NCBI RefSeq assembly: GCF_029962485.1
Contig: NZ_CP073638.1
Span: forward strand, 1,798,001 to 1,862,000
DNA: 64,000 bases
Direction: 5' to 3'
Origin: Burkholderia cepacia
GTDB taxonomy: Bacteria > Pseudomonadota > Gammaproteobacteria > Burkholderiales > Burkholderiaceae
The notes under the pieces are model-generated. The model saw only the letters and a list, made by a program, of their open reading frames with translations. It made no database searches and was not told where the DNA came from. The stretch's first letter is position 1. Each line of letters starts with the position of its first letter. Below, one piece after another: positions 29,988-37,944 of this stretch. Position numbers and translations under genes: made by a program.

Positions 29988-31033
29988 GACGCATCCCTCA
30001 GAATCGTGCGAAAGCCGATGTGCGACGCACCGAGATCGGCTTCCTGCTGTTCGCGCGACGACGCGCGATAGCGTACGCAGTAATCGCGCGAGCACAGGAA
30101 CGAGCCGCCCTTGATGACCATCGGCGTATCGTGCCGGCGTGTCGGCGGTGCGACGGCCGCCGTGTCGCCGTTCGTGTGCGACTGATGCGGGCCCGTGTAC
30201 GCGTCCTTCGTCCATTCCCATGCGTTGCCGATCATGTCGTAGAGCCGGAAGCCGTTCGCCGCGTAGCAGCCGACGGGCGCGAGCCCCGCATGACCGTCCT
30301 CGGCCGTGTCGAGCACCGGGAACGCGCCCTGCCAATAGTTCGCCGCCGGCTTGCCCTGCGCATCGCGCGGCGCCGCATCGAGCGACGCATCGTCGCGGCC
30401 GGCCTTGCCCGCGTATTCCCATTCGGCTTCGGTCGGCAGATCGCGGCCGAGCCAGTGCGCATACGCGAACGCGTCGCGCTGCGTGACGAGCGTGACGGGC
30501 AGGTTGCCGAGCCCTTCGACGTCGCTGCCCGGCCCGCGCGGATGACGCCACGACGCACCCTTCACCCACGACCACCACGCGAGGTCGCGCGCATTCATCT
30601 CGTCGCGCGTCGGCACGTGGAACACCGCCGCGCCGCCCTGCTGCTCGGCCTCGGTCACGTAATCGGTCGCCTGCACGAACGCGGCGAACTGCGCGATCGT
30701 CACGTCGGTCTGGTCGATCCAGAAGCCGCCGACGCGCGTGCGGCCGTCGCCGACCGGACGCTCGTCCGCATAGCCTTGTGTGCTGCCGAACACGAACGCG
30801 CCGCGGCGCAGGTGCACCATCCCGGCCTGCGGGTCGTCGCGCCACTTCGCCGGCAGCCCCGAGTAGCGTTCGCACTGGCGTTCCGAACCGAGCGGCGCAA
30901 GCGCGCGGCCGCGATTCAGGTCATCGAATGCACCGCCCGCCGGCGCCGCCGAATTCGCATAGCCCACCGCGAACGCGGCAGCGAACAGCGTGGCGGCGAG
31001 CGCCGCGCCGGTCGTCCAGAAGCGGAACCGCAT
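29984..31033 (-). CDS. Formylglycine-generating enzyme family protein
   Basis: A 349-aa protein of the FGE-sulfatase (SUMF1) family. A signal-anchor lies at residues 1-25 (TTGAALAATLFAAAFAVGYA), so it is exported or membrane-tethered. The fold is clear from GAFVFGSTQGY, GFWIDQTDVTIAQFAAFV, LPTEAEWEYAGKAG and IGNAWEWTKDAY. The two catalytic, copper-binding cysteines are in place as Cys314 and Cys319 (SFLCSRDYCVRYR), so it should be active in turning a sulfatase Cys into formylglycine. The sulfatase gene is 16 bp upstream in the same operon, its obvious target. Confidence 0.92.
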   Translation of the reverse strand: MRFRFWTTGAALAATLFAAAFAVGYANSAAPAGGAFDDLNRGRALAPLGSERQCERYSGLPAKWRDDPQAGMVHLRRGAFVFGSTQGYADERPVGDGRTRVGGFWIDQTDVTIAQFAAFVQATDYVTEAEQQGGAAVFHVPTRDEMNARDLAWWSWVKGASWRHPRGPGSDVEGLGNLPVTLVTQRDAFAYAHWLGRDLPTEAEWEYAGKAGRDDASLDAAPRDAQGKPAANYWQGAFPVLDTAEDGHAGLAPVGCYAANGFRLYDMIGNAWEWTKDAYTGPHQSHTNGDTAAVAPPTRRHDTPMVIKGGSFLCSRDYCVRYRASSREQQEADLGASHIGFRTILRDAS

Positions 31034-31049
31034 CGTGTCGTCCCCGCTA

Positions 31050-33008
31050 TCAGTAGTAGCCGCGCGGACGCAGCGGCTCGACACCGCCGACGTTGCTCAT
31101 GTAGGTCTTCCACTGGTCGACGAGCGTGCCGATCACCGACGGGTTTTGCGCCGACACGTCGGTCGTCTCGCCGCGATCCGACGCGAGGTCGTACAGTTGC
31201 CAGTGACCGTCGAGCGGCCCGAGCGGCGGCTCGGTCCACAACGCCTTCCAGCGGCCGTCGGCGCTGCGCAGGTAGGCGCGGCCGTACGCTTCGTCGCCGA
31301 ACGGCGTCGTGTGCACTTCGCCCGTCGCCGAGCCCGTGAGCACCGGCAGCAGCGACTGGCCCGTGACCGGATACACGTAGCGGTTGTTGTAGACCACCTT
31401 GCCCTTGTTCTGGTCGACGCCCGTCAGCGTGTTGACGAGCGGCGGCGCGGGCTGCGACGGCGGCGTGACGCCCGCGACCGCGAGGAAGGTCGCCGTGTTG
31501 TCGGTCACGTGCGTGAATGCGCGCAGCGTCGGCAACTGCTGCGACTGGCCAGGCAGCCGCACGATCGTCGGCGTCGACACGCCGCCTTCAGCCGAATAGC
31601 CCTTCGTGAGCCGGAACGGCGACGCGCTCACTTCGGCCCAGCGCAGCCCGTACTGCAGGCGCTGCGCGTTCTGCTTGCCGTTGTCGGTGCCGAGCGTCGA
31701 ATAGATCGGATCCTGCCCGTTCGCGGTGTCGGTTGCCGTCGGGTCCGCGCCGCCGTCGATCGGCCAGCCTTCCGCGCCGTTGTCCGACTGGAACATGATG
31801 AACGTGTTGTCGTATTCGCCGATGTCCTTCAAGTGCTGGATCAGCAGGCCGATGTTGTAGTCGAGGTTCTCGACCATCCCCGCGTAGATCTCCATGTAGC
31901 GTGCCTGGGCCTTTCGCTCGGCCGGCGACAGGCTCGACCACAGCTTGTCGACCTTGCCGGCACCGTAATCGCTGTATCCGTCCGCAGCCGAATGCACGGC
32001 GCTGATGTATTTCGCGTTCGCGGCACCGTTGTTCGCGGTCGCGGGCGACGCGGCCGTCGTTTCGGGCAGGCCGTCGAACGGCTTGAAGTCGGCGGGAATC
32101 AGGCCGAGCGCCTTCTGCCGCGCGATCCGCGCATTGCGGATCGCGTCGTAACCGGCGTCGTATACGCCCGCGTACTTGTGCAGCCAGGGGTCGGGCACCT
32201 GCAGCGGCCAGTGCGGCGACGTGTAGGCCGCGTAGGCGAAGAACGGCTTGCCGTCGCGCTGGTTCGAATCGATGTAGGAGATCAGCTTCTGCGTATAGAA
32301 GTCGGTCGAATAGAACACGGCCGGGCTGCCGCCCGTACCACCCGGCTGCCCGGGCTGGCCAGGCTGCACGTAGCGGCCGTCTTCCGTGTAGTTCGACGAG
32401 CCGGCCGGCTCGTGCGCGAAGTGATTCGTCGCCGCGCCGCCGAGCAGCACGTAGCTGCGCTCGAAGCCCCACTGGTCAGGCGTCTGCCCGCTGCCCGTCG
32501 CACTGCCGACGATCCCCGAGCCGATGTGCCACTTGCCCGCGATATACGTGTGGTAGCCGGCGTCCTTCAGCAGTTGCGCGAACGACAGCGCGCGATCGTT
32601 CAGGTAGCCCTCGTAGCCGGGCAGCCCGCGCCGCTCGTCGGTCGGCACGCCCATCGTGCCTTCGCCGACGAGATGGTGATCGGTGCCGGACACCAGCATC
32701 GCGCGCGTGATCGCGCAGACAGTGCCCGTGTGGTGGTTCGACAGGATGCGGCCCGATGCGACGAGCGCGTCGAGGTTCGGCGTGTTGATCTCGCCGCCGA
32801 ACGCATGGATGTCGGAATAGCCGAGATCGTCGGCCATGATGTACAGGATGTTCGGGCGTTTCGCGGCTTGCGGCGGCGTGGTATTGGCCTGCGGGGGCGG
32901 CGAATCGCTGTCGACGCCGCCGCACGAGGCGAGCGACACCGCGCCGGCAATCGCGGCGCAGACGACACGGAAACGGAAAGCATGCAACGGCGAAGCGGAC
33001 TTTTTCAT
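31050..33008 (-). CDS. Arylsulfatase-family lipoprotein
   Basis: A 652-aa type I sulfatase. The signal peptide has a lipobox (LASC, Cys29), so the enzyme is probably a periplasmic lipoprotein. The metal-binding start is NILYIMADDLGYSDIH (Asp60, Asp61). The formylglycine site reads CAITR (Cys98-Arg102) instead of the canonical C-x-P/A-x-R; Cys and Arg are kept, Pro is Ile. Further sites: AGKWHIG, SPHWPLQVPDP and MFQSDNGAEG. It hydrolyses sulfate esters, releasing sulfate. The FGE gene 16 bp downstream would activate it. The ATG at 33008 was chosen because the signal peptide starts there. Confidence 0.9.
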   Translation of the reverse strand: MKKSASPLHAFRFRVVCAAIAGAVSLASCGGVDSDSPPPQANTTPPQAAKRPNILYIMADDLGYSDIHAFGGEINTPNLDALVASGRILSNHHTGTVCAITRAMLVSGTDHHLVGEGTMGVPTDERRGLPGYEGYLNDRALSFAQLLKDAGYHTYIAGKWHIGSGIVGSATGSGQTPDQWGFERSYVLLGGAATNHFAHEPAGSSNYTEDGRYVQPGQPGQPGGTGGSPAVFYSTDFYTQKLISYIDSNQRDGKPFFAYAAYTSPHWPLQVPDPWLHKYAGVYDAGYDAIRNARIARQKALGLIPADFKPFDGLPETTAASPATANNGAANAKYISAVHSAADGYSDYGAGKVDKLWSSLSPAERKAQARYMEIYAGMVENLDYNIGLLIQHLKDIGEYDNTFIMFQSDNGAEGWPIDGGADPTATDTANGQDPIYSTLGTDNGKQNAQRLQYGLRWAEVSASPFRLTKGYSAEGGVSTPTIVRLPGQSQQLPTLRAFTHVTDNTATFLAVAGVTPPSQPAPPLVNTLTGVDQNKGKVVYNNRYVYPVTGQSLLPVLTGSATGEVHTTPFGDEAYGRAYLRSADGRWKALWTEPPLGPLDGHWQLYDLASDRGETTDVSAQNPSVIGTLVDQWKTYMSNVGGVEPLRPRGYY

Positions 33009-33144
33009 TATTGTTGACGCTCGATCTACGGGATCGGCGATCTTAGCGTCGCCCGCGCGGCGCCCAAAGTCGGATTCGTCACATGCTAACGGGGTGCGGG
33101 AATATGCGATGCGCACCGCTCGGCACGCGTCGCGCCGCGGTGCG

Positions 33145-33240
33145 TCAACCGCGCCCGCCGAGGCTGCCGCCGCCGTCCACCGACAGCACCTGCCCCGTGA
33201 CGAAGCCCGCTTCGTCGGACAGGAACTCACGCACACGCAA
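33145..33240 (-). pseudogene. 3' remnant of a short-chain dehydrogenase gene
   Basis: Thirty-one codons ending in TGA read VREFLSDEAGFVTGQVLSVDGG, the C-terminal signature of short-chain dehydrogenases/reductases. No upstream part of such a gene exists: immediately before it, in another frame, is the 3' end of the MFS gene. The remnant is therefore the end of a deleted SDR gene, left by a deletion or an insertion junction near 33240-33246. Confidence 0.75.
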
Positions 33241-33245
33241 GCCGA

Positions 33246-34553
33246 TCAGCCCGCCCGCCCCGCCGCCACCGGCATCGCGCGCCGCGATGCGATCCGCCAT
33301 GCAAGCACCCCGCCCGCCAACAATGCGACAGCGACGAGCAGCAGCGCGAGATCGTACGAATGCGTGACGTCCTTGATCCGACCCATCACCGGCGGCAGCG
33401 CGAGCCCCGCGATGTTCGCGACCGCGTTGATCAGCGCGATCGATGCGGCGGCCGTGAGGCCCGACACGTATTCGGTCGTGACCGCCCAGAACACCGGTGT
33501 CGCGGCCCAGTTGAAACCGACTGCGAGCACGAGCAGCGCATACGCGACCGGCAGCACCGGCGTATAGATCGCCGCGACCAGCAGCGCGCCGGCCAGCAGC
33601 ATCGGTACACAGAGATGCAGCGCGCGTTCGCCGCCGAGATCCGAATGACGGCCGTTCAGATACATCGCGACGCACGCGAACAGGAACGGCAGCGCGGACA
33701 GGCTGCCGACCGCGAAGCTCGACTGTCCCGACAAGCTCTTCACGAGCAGCGGCAGGAACAGCGTGAGGCCGATCGTGCCGAATGCCTGCAGCAGCCAGAA
33801 CGCGGCGAGCGCCCACACCTTCCCGTCGCCGAACGCACGCCGCAGTGCAACGCCATGCGACAGGTGCTCGCGCGGCGCGCTGTCGCGCAGCGTCGCTTCG
33901 AGCCACGCGCGCTCGTCGGCCGGCAGCCAGCGCGCATGCGCGGGCGTGTCCGGCAGGCGGCGCAGCACGACGAACCCGAGCAGCAGCGCGGGCACGCCTT
34001 CGAGCAGGAACAGCCAGCGCCAGCCTTCGATGCCGAGCACGCCGTTCAGGTTCAGCAGCGCGCCGGACAGCGGCAGCCCGATCACCGATGCGAGCGTCGC
34101 GCCGATATAGAAGAACGACATCGCGCGCGCCCGATCGCTCTGCGGATACCACGCGGACAGGTAGTAGATGATGCCCGGCGTGAAACCCGCTTCGGCCGCA
34201 CCGAGCAGCAGGCGCATCGCATAGAGCTGCCCCGGCGTATGAACGGCGCTCATCGCGGCCGCGACGATGCCCCACGTGATCATGATCCGCGCGATCCAGC
34301 GGCGCGCGCCGACGCGCGCGAGAAACAGGTTGCTCGGCACCTCGAAGAGGATGTACGTCACGTAGAACAGCCCCGCGCCGAGCCCGTACATTTCGGCGCT
34401 GAGGCCGAGGTCGGCGTTCATCTGCAGCGCCGCGACCGAGATGTTCGAGCGGTCGATGTACGCGACGAGGTACAGCAGCATCAGGAACGGAATCAATCGC
34501 AGGTTCAGTCGCCGCATCGTCGCGGCGTGCAACTGCGGGTTGGCGGCATTCAT
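33246..34553 (-). CDS. MFS transporter, anion:cation symporter (ACS) type
   Basis: A 435-aa major facilitator with about twelve membrane segments. Motifs such as YLVAYIDRSNISVAALQMN, EVPSNLFLARVGARRWIARI, GAAEAGFTPGIIYYLSAWYP and LLEGVPALLLGFVVL mark the ACS family of organic-acid importers (phthalate, tartrate, glucarate carriers). I chose the ATG at 34553 because AGGAG is eight bases upstream; an ATG at 34559 is too close to it. The gene ends two codons before a truncated SDR, so its original 3' neighbour has been lost. It may once have imported the SDR's substrate. Confidence 0.87.
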   Translation of the reverse strand: MNAANPQLHAATMRRLNLRLIPFLMLLYLVAYIDRSNISVAALQMNADLGLSAEMYGLGAGLFYVTYILFEVPSNLFLARVGARRWIARIMITWGIVAAAMSAVHTPGQLYAMRLLLGAAEAGFTPGIIYYLSAWYPQSDRARAMSFFYIGATLASVIGLPLSGALLNLNGVLGIEGWRWLFLLEGVPALLLGFVVLRRLPDTPAHARWLPADERAWLEATLRDSAPREHLSHGVALRRAFGDGKVWALAAFWLLQAFGTIGLTLFLPLLVKSLSGQSSFAVGSLSALPFLFACVAMYLNGRHSDLGGERALHLCVPMLLAGALLVAAIYTPVLPVAYALLVLAVGFNWAATPVFWAVTTEYVSGLTAAASIALINAVANIAGLALPPVMGRIKDVTHSYDLALLLVAVALLAGGVLAWRIASRRAMPVAAGRAG

Positions 34554-34680
34554 CGGCATGTCTCCTGGATCGTCTCGCGTGAGGCGCGGCGTCATGCAAG
34601 CGAGTCTAGGAGGCCCATGAAATTCGCGTCAATTACCGGGACGCCTTCTCGATATGTGAGACGCCGCCGGACCGGTGCGT

Positions 34681-35574
34681 TCAGTAACGCATCACGAGAA
34701 ACAGCCCGGCCGCCGCAAGCGCCATGCCCGGCCACGCGAGCGTGCCGATCGTCTCGCCGAGCGCCACCAGCGCGATCAGCGCGGTCGCGGGCGGAATCAG
34801 GAAGAACAGCGCCGACACGCGCGACGCCTCGCCGTAGCGCACCATCGCGAGCAGCAGCGAAATCGCGATCAGCGAGTTGCAGATGACGAGGTACGCCAGC
34901 GACCCGGCGAGGCCGGCCGTCCATTCGACGTGCATCGGTTCGAGCGCGAACGCGAGCGGCGCGGTGACGGCCAGGCCGACCGCGTACTGCACGAGGTTCG
35001 CGGTGACCGGGTGAATGTCGGTGCCGAAACGCTTTTCCCACAGCGTGCCGCCGGTGATGCACGCAAGCGCAAGCAACGCAAAGGCCAGCGCCCACGGCGA
35101 AGCCACCGCGACCGACGAGCGCGCGAGGATCACGAGCACCGCGCCCGCGGCGCCGAGAGCGAGCCCGAGCCAGCGCAGCGCGCCGACGCGTTCGCCCGCG
35201 ATCATCGGCGCGAGCAGCCCGACGAGGATCGGCTGCTGCGACGTGACGAGCGCGACCGCGCCGGCCGACATGCCGAGCTTCAGGCTCAGGTACGTGAACG
35301 CGAAATAGCCGGCCTGCAGCAGCAGCCCGACGACGACGAGATCGCGCCATGCGCGCCGCGTACGCGGCAACGGCGGGCGCAACCACAGGAACGGACCGGC
35401 GAGCAACGCGACGACGCACGCATAGCGGAGTGCAAGGAACGTGAGCGGATCGGCATAGCGCAGGCCGAGCTTCAGGAACACGAAGCCGCTGGCCCACAGC
35501 AGCAGGAACAGCGCGGGCGCGAAGCGCAGCCAGCCGGGTTGTCGTGCGGCCACCGGGGGATCGATCGCCGTCAT
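34681..35574 (-). CDS. EamA-family transporter (DMT superfamily)
   Basis: A 297-aa membrane protein with two EamA repeats of five transmembrane helices (about 18-145 and 160-295). Typical motifs are LLLWASGFVFLKLGLRYADPLTFLALRYA at the start and ALFFLIPPATALIALVALGETIG near the end. Members export amino acids and other metabolites. It is a single gene between the ACS transporter and a tiny predicted peptide gene; the substrate is unknown. Confidence 0.9.
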   Translation of the reverse strand: MTAIDPPVAARQPGWLRFAPALFLLLWASGFVFLKLGLRYADPLTFLALRYACVVALLAGPFLWLRPPLPRTRRAWRDLVVVGLLLQAGYFAFTYLSLKLGMSAGAVALVTSQQPILVGLLAPMIAGERVGALRWLGLALGAAGAVLVILARSSVAVASPWALAFALLALACITGGTLWEKRFGTDIHPVTANLVQYAVGLAVTAPLAFALEPMHVEWTAGLAGSLAYLVICNSLIAISLLLAMVRYGEASRVSALFFLIPPATALIALVALGETIGTLAWPGMALAAAGLFLVMRY

Positions 35575-35644
35575 GCGCGTGCGCCTTGCGGTGCCTGGCG
35601 AGCGTCTGCCCCGTTCACGCCGGGGTCGCGCGCGGGTCGGCGCA

Positions 35645-35728
35645 TCATCGACGAATCAGGTGATACACGACGTTCAGCACGGTCACGACGATGCCGATGA
35701 CGATCAACACCTGCAGCTTCCTGTTCAT
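35645..35728 (-). CDS. Possible 27-aa membrane peptide
   Basis: The reading frame starts MNRKLQVLIVIGIVV and ends YHLIRR, a basic N-terminus, one hydrophobic helix and a basic C-terminus. AGG lies ten bases before the ATG. Such single-span micro-proteins exist, but a frame this short could arise by chance. It lies between the EamA gene and the LysR gene on the same strand. Confidence 0.35.
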   Translation of the reverse strand: MNRKLQVLIVIGIVVTVLNVVYHLIRR

Positions 35729-35796
35729 GACAGCGTGCCCTCGGCGGTTCGTTGTGCGGGTGATCATACGCCGCGCCAACCGAGCGTGCCGTGTCG

Positions 35797-36750
35797 CTAC
35801 GAAGCGCGAGCGCTGCGCTGCGGTACGCGCTCGCCATCGGCGTCGTCGGACGCCAGCATGGACGGGATCTCGTCGACCAGCGCGTCGATGACGACGCGCA
35901 CCTTCGACGGCACATGGCGCGATGCCGGCCGCACCGCGTAGACCTCGGCACCCGACACGCTGTCGCTGTCCATCACGAGTGCGAGACGGCCGTCGCGCAC
36001 GTACGGCGCCATCAGCCAGCACGGCAGCCACGCGAGGCCCGCGCCGGCGGCAGCCGCATCGGCGATCGCCTGCAGGTCGTCGAACCGCAGCCGGCCGGCC
36101 GTGCGATGGTCGTGCACCGCGCCGTCCGAACCGATGATCCGCCACGGCGTCGGCTGCCCGCCGCGCGAATACGCAATGCCAACGTGCGACGCGAGTTCAT
36201 CGAGCCCCGACGGCCGCCCGTGGCGGTCCAGATACGTGGGCGACGCGCCAATGCCCATGCGCTGCACGCCCAGCTTCCGGCCGACGAGCGCGCTCGTATC
36301 GGCCAGCGCGCCGATGCGTACGGCAATGTCGAAGCCGTCGTTCACGAGGTCGGCCACGCGGTCGCTGAACGACATGTCGATTTCGAGCCGTGGAAACCGC
36401 TCGACGAGGCGCCGCACGACAGGCGCCACGCATTGCCGGCCGAACAGCACCGGCACGCTGATCCGCACGCGCCCGGCCGGCTCGCGGCGGCCCGCGTCGA
36501 GCGCGGCCTCCGTCTCGCCGAGTTCGGCCAGCAGCCGCCGGCATTGCTCGTAATAGACGAGCCCTTCGTCGGTCAGCCCGAGTTGGCGCGTCGTGCGCTG
36601 CAGGAGGCGCACGCCGAGACGGTGTTCGAGCCGCGCGACGATCTTCGCGACGGCCGAACGCGTCATGCCGAAGCGCAGCGCCGCCGCCGCGAAGCTGCCC
36701 GACTCCACGACGTCGACGAATTCGGCAACGCCTCTCAACCGTTCGTCCAT
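35797..36750 (-). CDS. LysR-family transcriptional regulator
   Basis: A 317-aa LysR regulator. The helix-turn-helix at the N-terminus reads VAEFVDVVESGSFAAAALRFGMTRSAVAKIVARLEHRLGVRLLQRTTR; the co-inducer domain follows (about 90-290), with SFSDRVADLVNDGFDIAVRIG marking the CrgA/DhcR-like group that commonly regulates an adjacent dehydrogenase. The ATG at 36750 was chosen over an upstream in-frame GTG or ATG since the family starts here. It is divergent from a medium-chain reductase gene, and the palindrome at 36845-36860 is its likely operator. Confidence 0.92.
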   Translation of the reverse strand: MDERLRGVAEFVDVVESGSFAAAALRFGMTRSAVAKIVARLEHRLGVRLLQRTTRQLGLTDEGLVYYEQCRRLLAELGETEAALDAGRREPAGRVRISVPVLFGRQCVAPVVRRLVERFPRLEIDMSFSDRVADLVNDGFDIAVRIGALADTSALVGRKLGVQRMGIGASPTYLDRHGRPSGLDELASHVGIAYSRGGQPTPWRIIGSDGAVHDHRTAGRLRFDDLQAIADAAAAGAGLAWLPCWLMAPYVRDGRLALVMDSDSVSGAEVYAVRPASRHVPSKVRVVIDALVDEIPSMLASDDADGERVPQRSARAS

Positions 36751-36844
36751 GCAATTCCGCTCCGATGGGATGACTGGCTTGTGTCCGTACTGGCGACAAT
36801 CGTTGGCCGAATTCTCGCCAATGCGTCCTCGCACGCAACACTAT

Positions 36845-36860
36845 GATAGTCCGGACTATC
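36845..36860. promoter_or_regulatory. 16-bp palindrome, operator candidate
   Basis: GATAGTCCGGACTATC is a perfect palindrome 16 bp before the medium-chain reductase ATG and 94 bp from the LysR start. The ATAG/CTAT ends resemble LysR boxes. Its position over the expected -10 region of the reductase promoter suggests repression, or auto-control with an activating site elsewhere. Confidence 0.6.
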
Positions 36861-36876
36861 TCGAAAAGGAGTGGAC

Positions 36877-37896
36877 ATGCACGCATGGCAAGTGAAACCG
36901 GGCGACGGCATCGCCGGGCTTCGGCGCATCGACGCGACACCGCGCGCGCTCGGGCCGAACGACGTCGTCGTAAAGATCCACTCGGCCGCGCTGAACTATC
37001 GCGACCTGATGTTCGCGCGCGGCGACTATCTCGGCATCGGCACGGAGGCGCTGATCCCTGTCGCCGACGGCGCCGGCGAAGTCGTCGAAATCGGCCGCGA
37101 CGTCACGCGATTCAAGCCGGGCGATCGCGTGATCAACACATATTTCCCGCACTGGATTGACGGACCGGCCACACCGCGGAAAGTCTCGGGGTCGGCCGGT
37201 TCGCATTTCGATGGCGTACTTGCCGAACGCTTCGTGTCCGACGAAGCCGCGCTGGTCGCGATTCCCGCGCATCTCGACTACGACGAAGCGGCGACGCTGT
37301 CATGCGCGGGCATCACCGCCTGGAACGCGCTGTTCGTCGACGGCGGATTGGGGCCAGGCGCGACCGTCGTGCTGCTCGGCACGGGCGGCGTGTCGATCAT
37401 CGCGCTGCAACTCGCGCATGCGGCCGGGCTGCGCACGATCGTGACCTCGTCGAGCGATGCGAAGCTCGAACGCGCCCGCACACTCGGTGCGGACGCAACG
37501 ATCAACTATCTCGCCACGCCCGAATGGCAGCATGAGGTGCTGCGGCTCACCGGTGGCGTCGGCGCGGATCTGGTCGTCGAAGTCGGTGGCCGCGATACGC
37601 TGCCGCGCTCGGTCGCCGCGACGAAGATGGGCGGCATCGTGTCGGTGATCGGCGGCCTCAGCAGCTTCGGCGGGCCGGAACTCGGGCTGCTGTCGCTGAT
37701 CGGCGGCGTCCGGCAACTGCACGGGTTCATGGTCGGCAGCCGCGCGATGCTCGACGACGTCGTGCGGCTCGTCGATGCGAAGCGGATCAAGCCGGTGGTC
37801 GATCGCGTGTTCGGCTTCGACGAAGCGCCGCAGGCGTATGCGCACCTGCAGTCCGGCCAGCATTTCGGGAAGGTCGTGATTCGCGTCGCGCCGTAA
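36877..37896 (+). CDS. Medium-chain reductase, zinc-independent alcohol dehydrogenase family
   Basis: A 339-aa NAD(P)-dependent oxidoreductase. The N-terminal GroES-like domain (about 25-120) includes NYRDLMFARGDYLG; the cofactor domain has VVLLGTGGVSIIALQLAHAAG near residue 165. The Cys/His ligands of zinc alcohol dehydrogenases are replaced, placing it with the zinc-independent quinone-oxidoreductase-like members. AAGGAG is five bases before the ATG at 36877; a GTG at 36871 is the alternative. It is controlled by the divergent LysR regulator, probably through the 16-bp palindrome. The substrate is unknown. Confidence 0.88.
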   Translation: MHAWQVKPGDGIAGLRRIDATPRALGPNDVVVKIHSAALNYRDLMFARGDYLGIGTEALIPVADGAGEVVEIGRDVTRFKPGDRVINTYFPHWIDGPATPRKVSGSAGSHFDGVLAERFVSDEAALVAIPAHLDYDEAATLSCAGITAWNALFVDGGLGPGATVVLLGTGGVSIIALQLAHAAGLRTIVTSSSDAKLERARTLGADATINYLATPEWQHEVLRLTGGVGADLVVEVGGRDTLPRSVAATKMGGIVSVIGGLSSFGGPELGLLSLIGGVRQLHGFMVGSRAMLDDVVRLVDAKRIKPVVDRVFGFDEAPQAYAHLQSGQHFGKVVIRVAP

Positions 37897-37902
37897 TCGA
37901 AC

Positions 37903-37930
37903 AAGGCGGCGGGCTGCCGTCCGCCGCCTT
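37903..37930. terminator. Bidirectional terminator
   Basis: A perfect 10-bp stem, AAGGCGGCGG and CCGCCGCCTT, with an 8-nt loop. The A and T ends let it work in both directions; it lies between the convergent reductase and porin genes. Confidence 0.75.
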
Positions 37931-37944
37931 CCGGCCCGGGTCCG

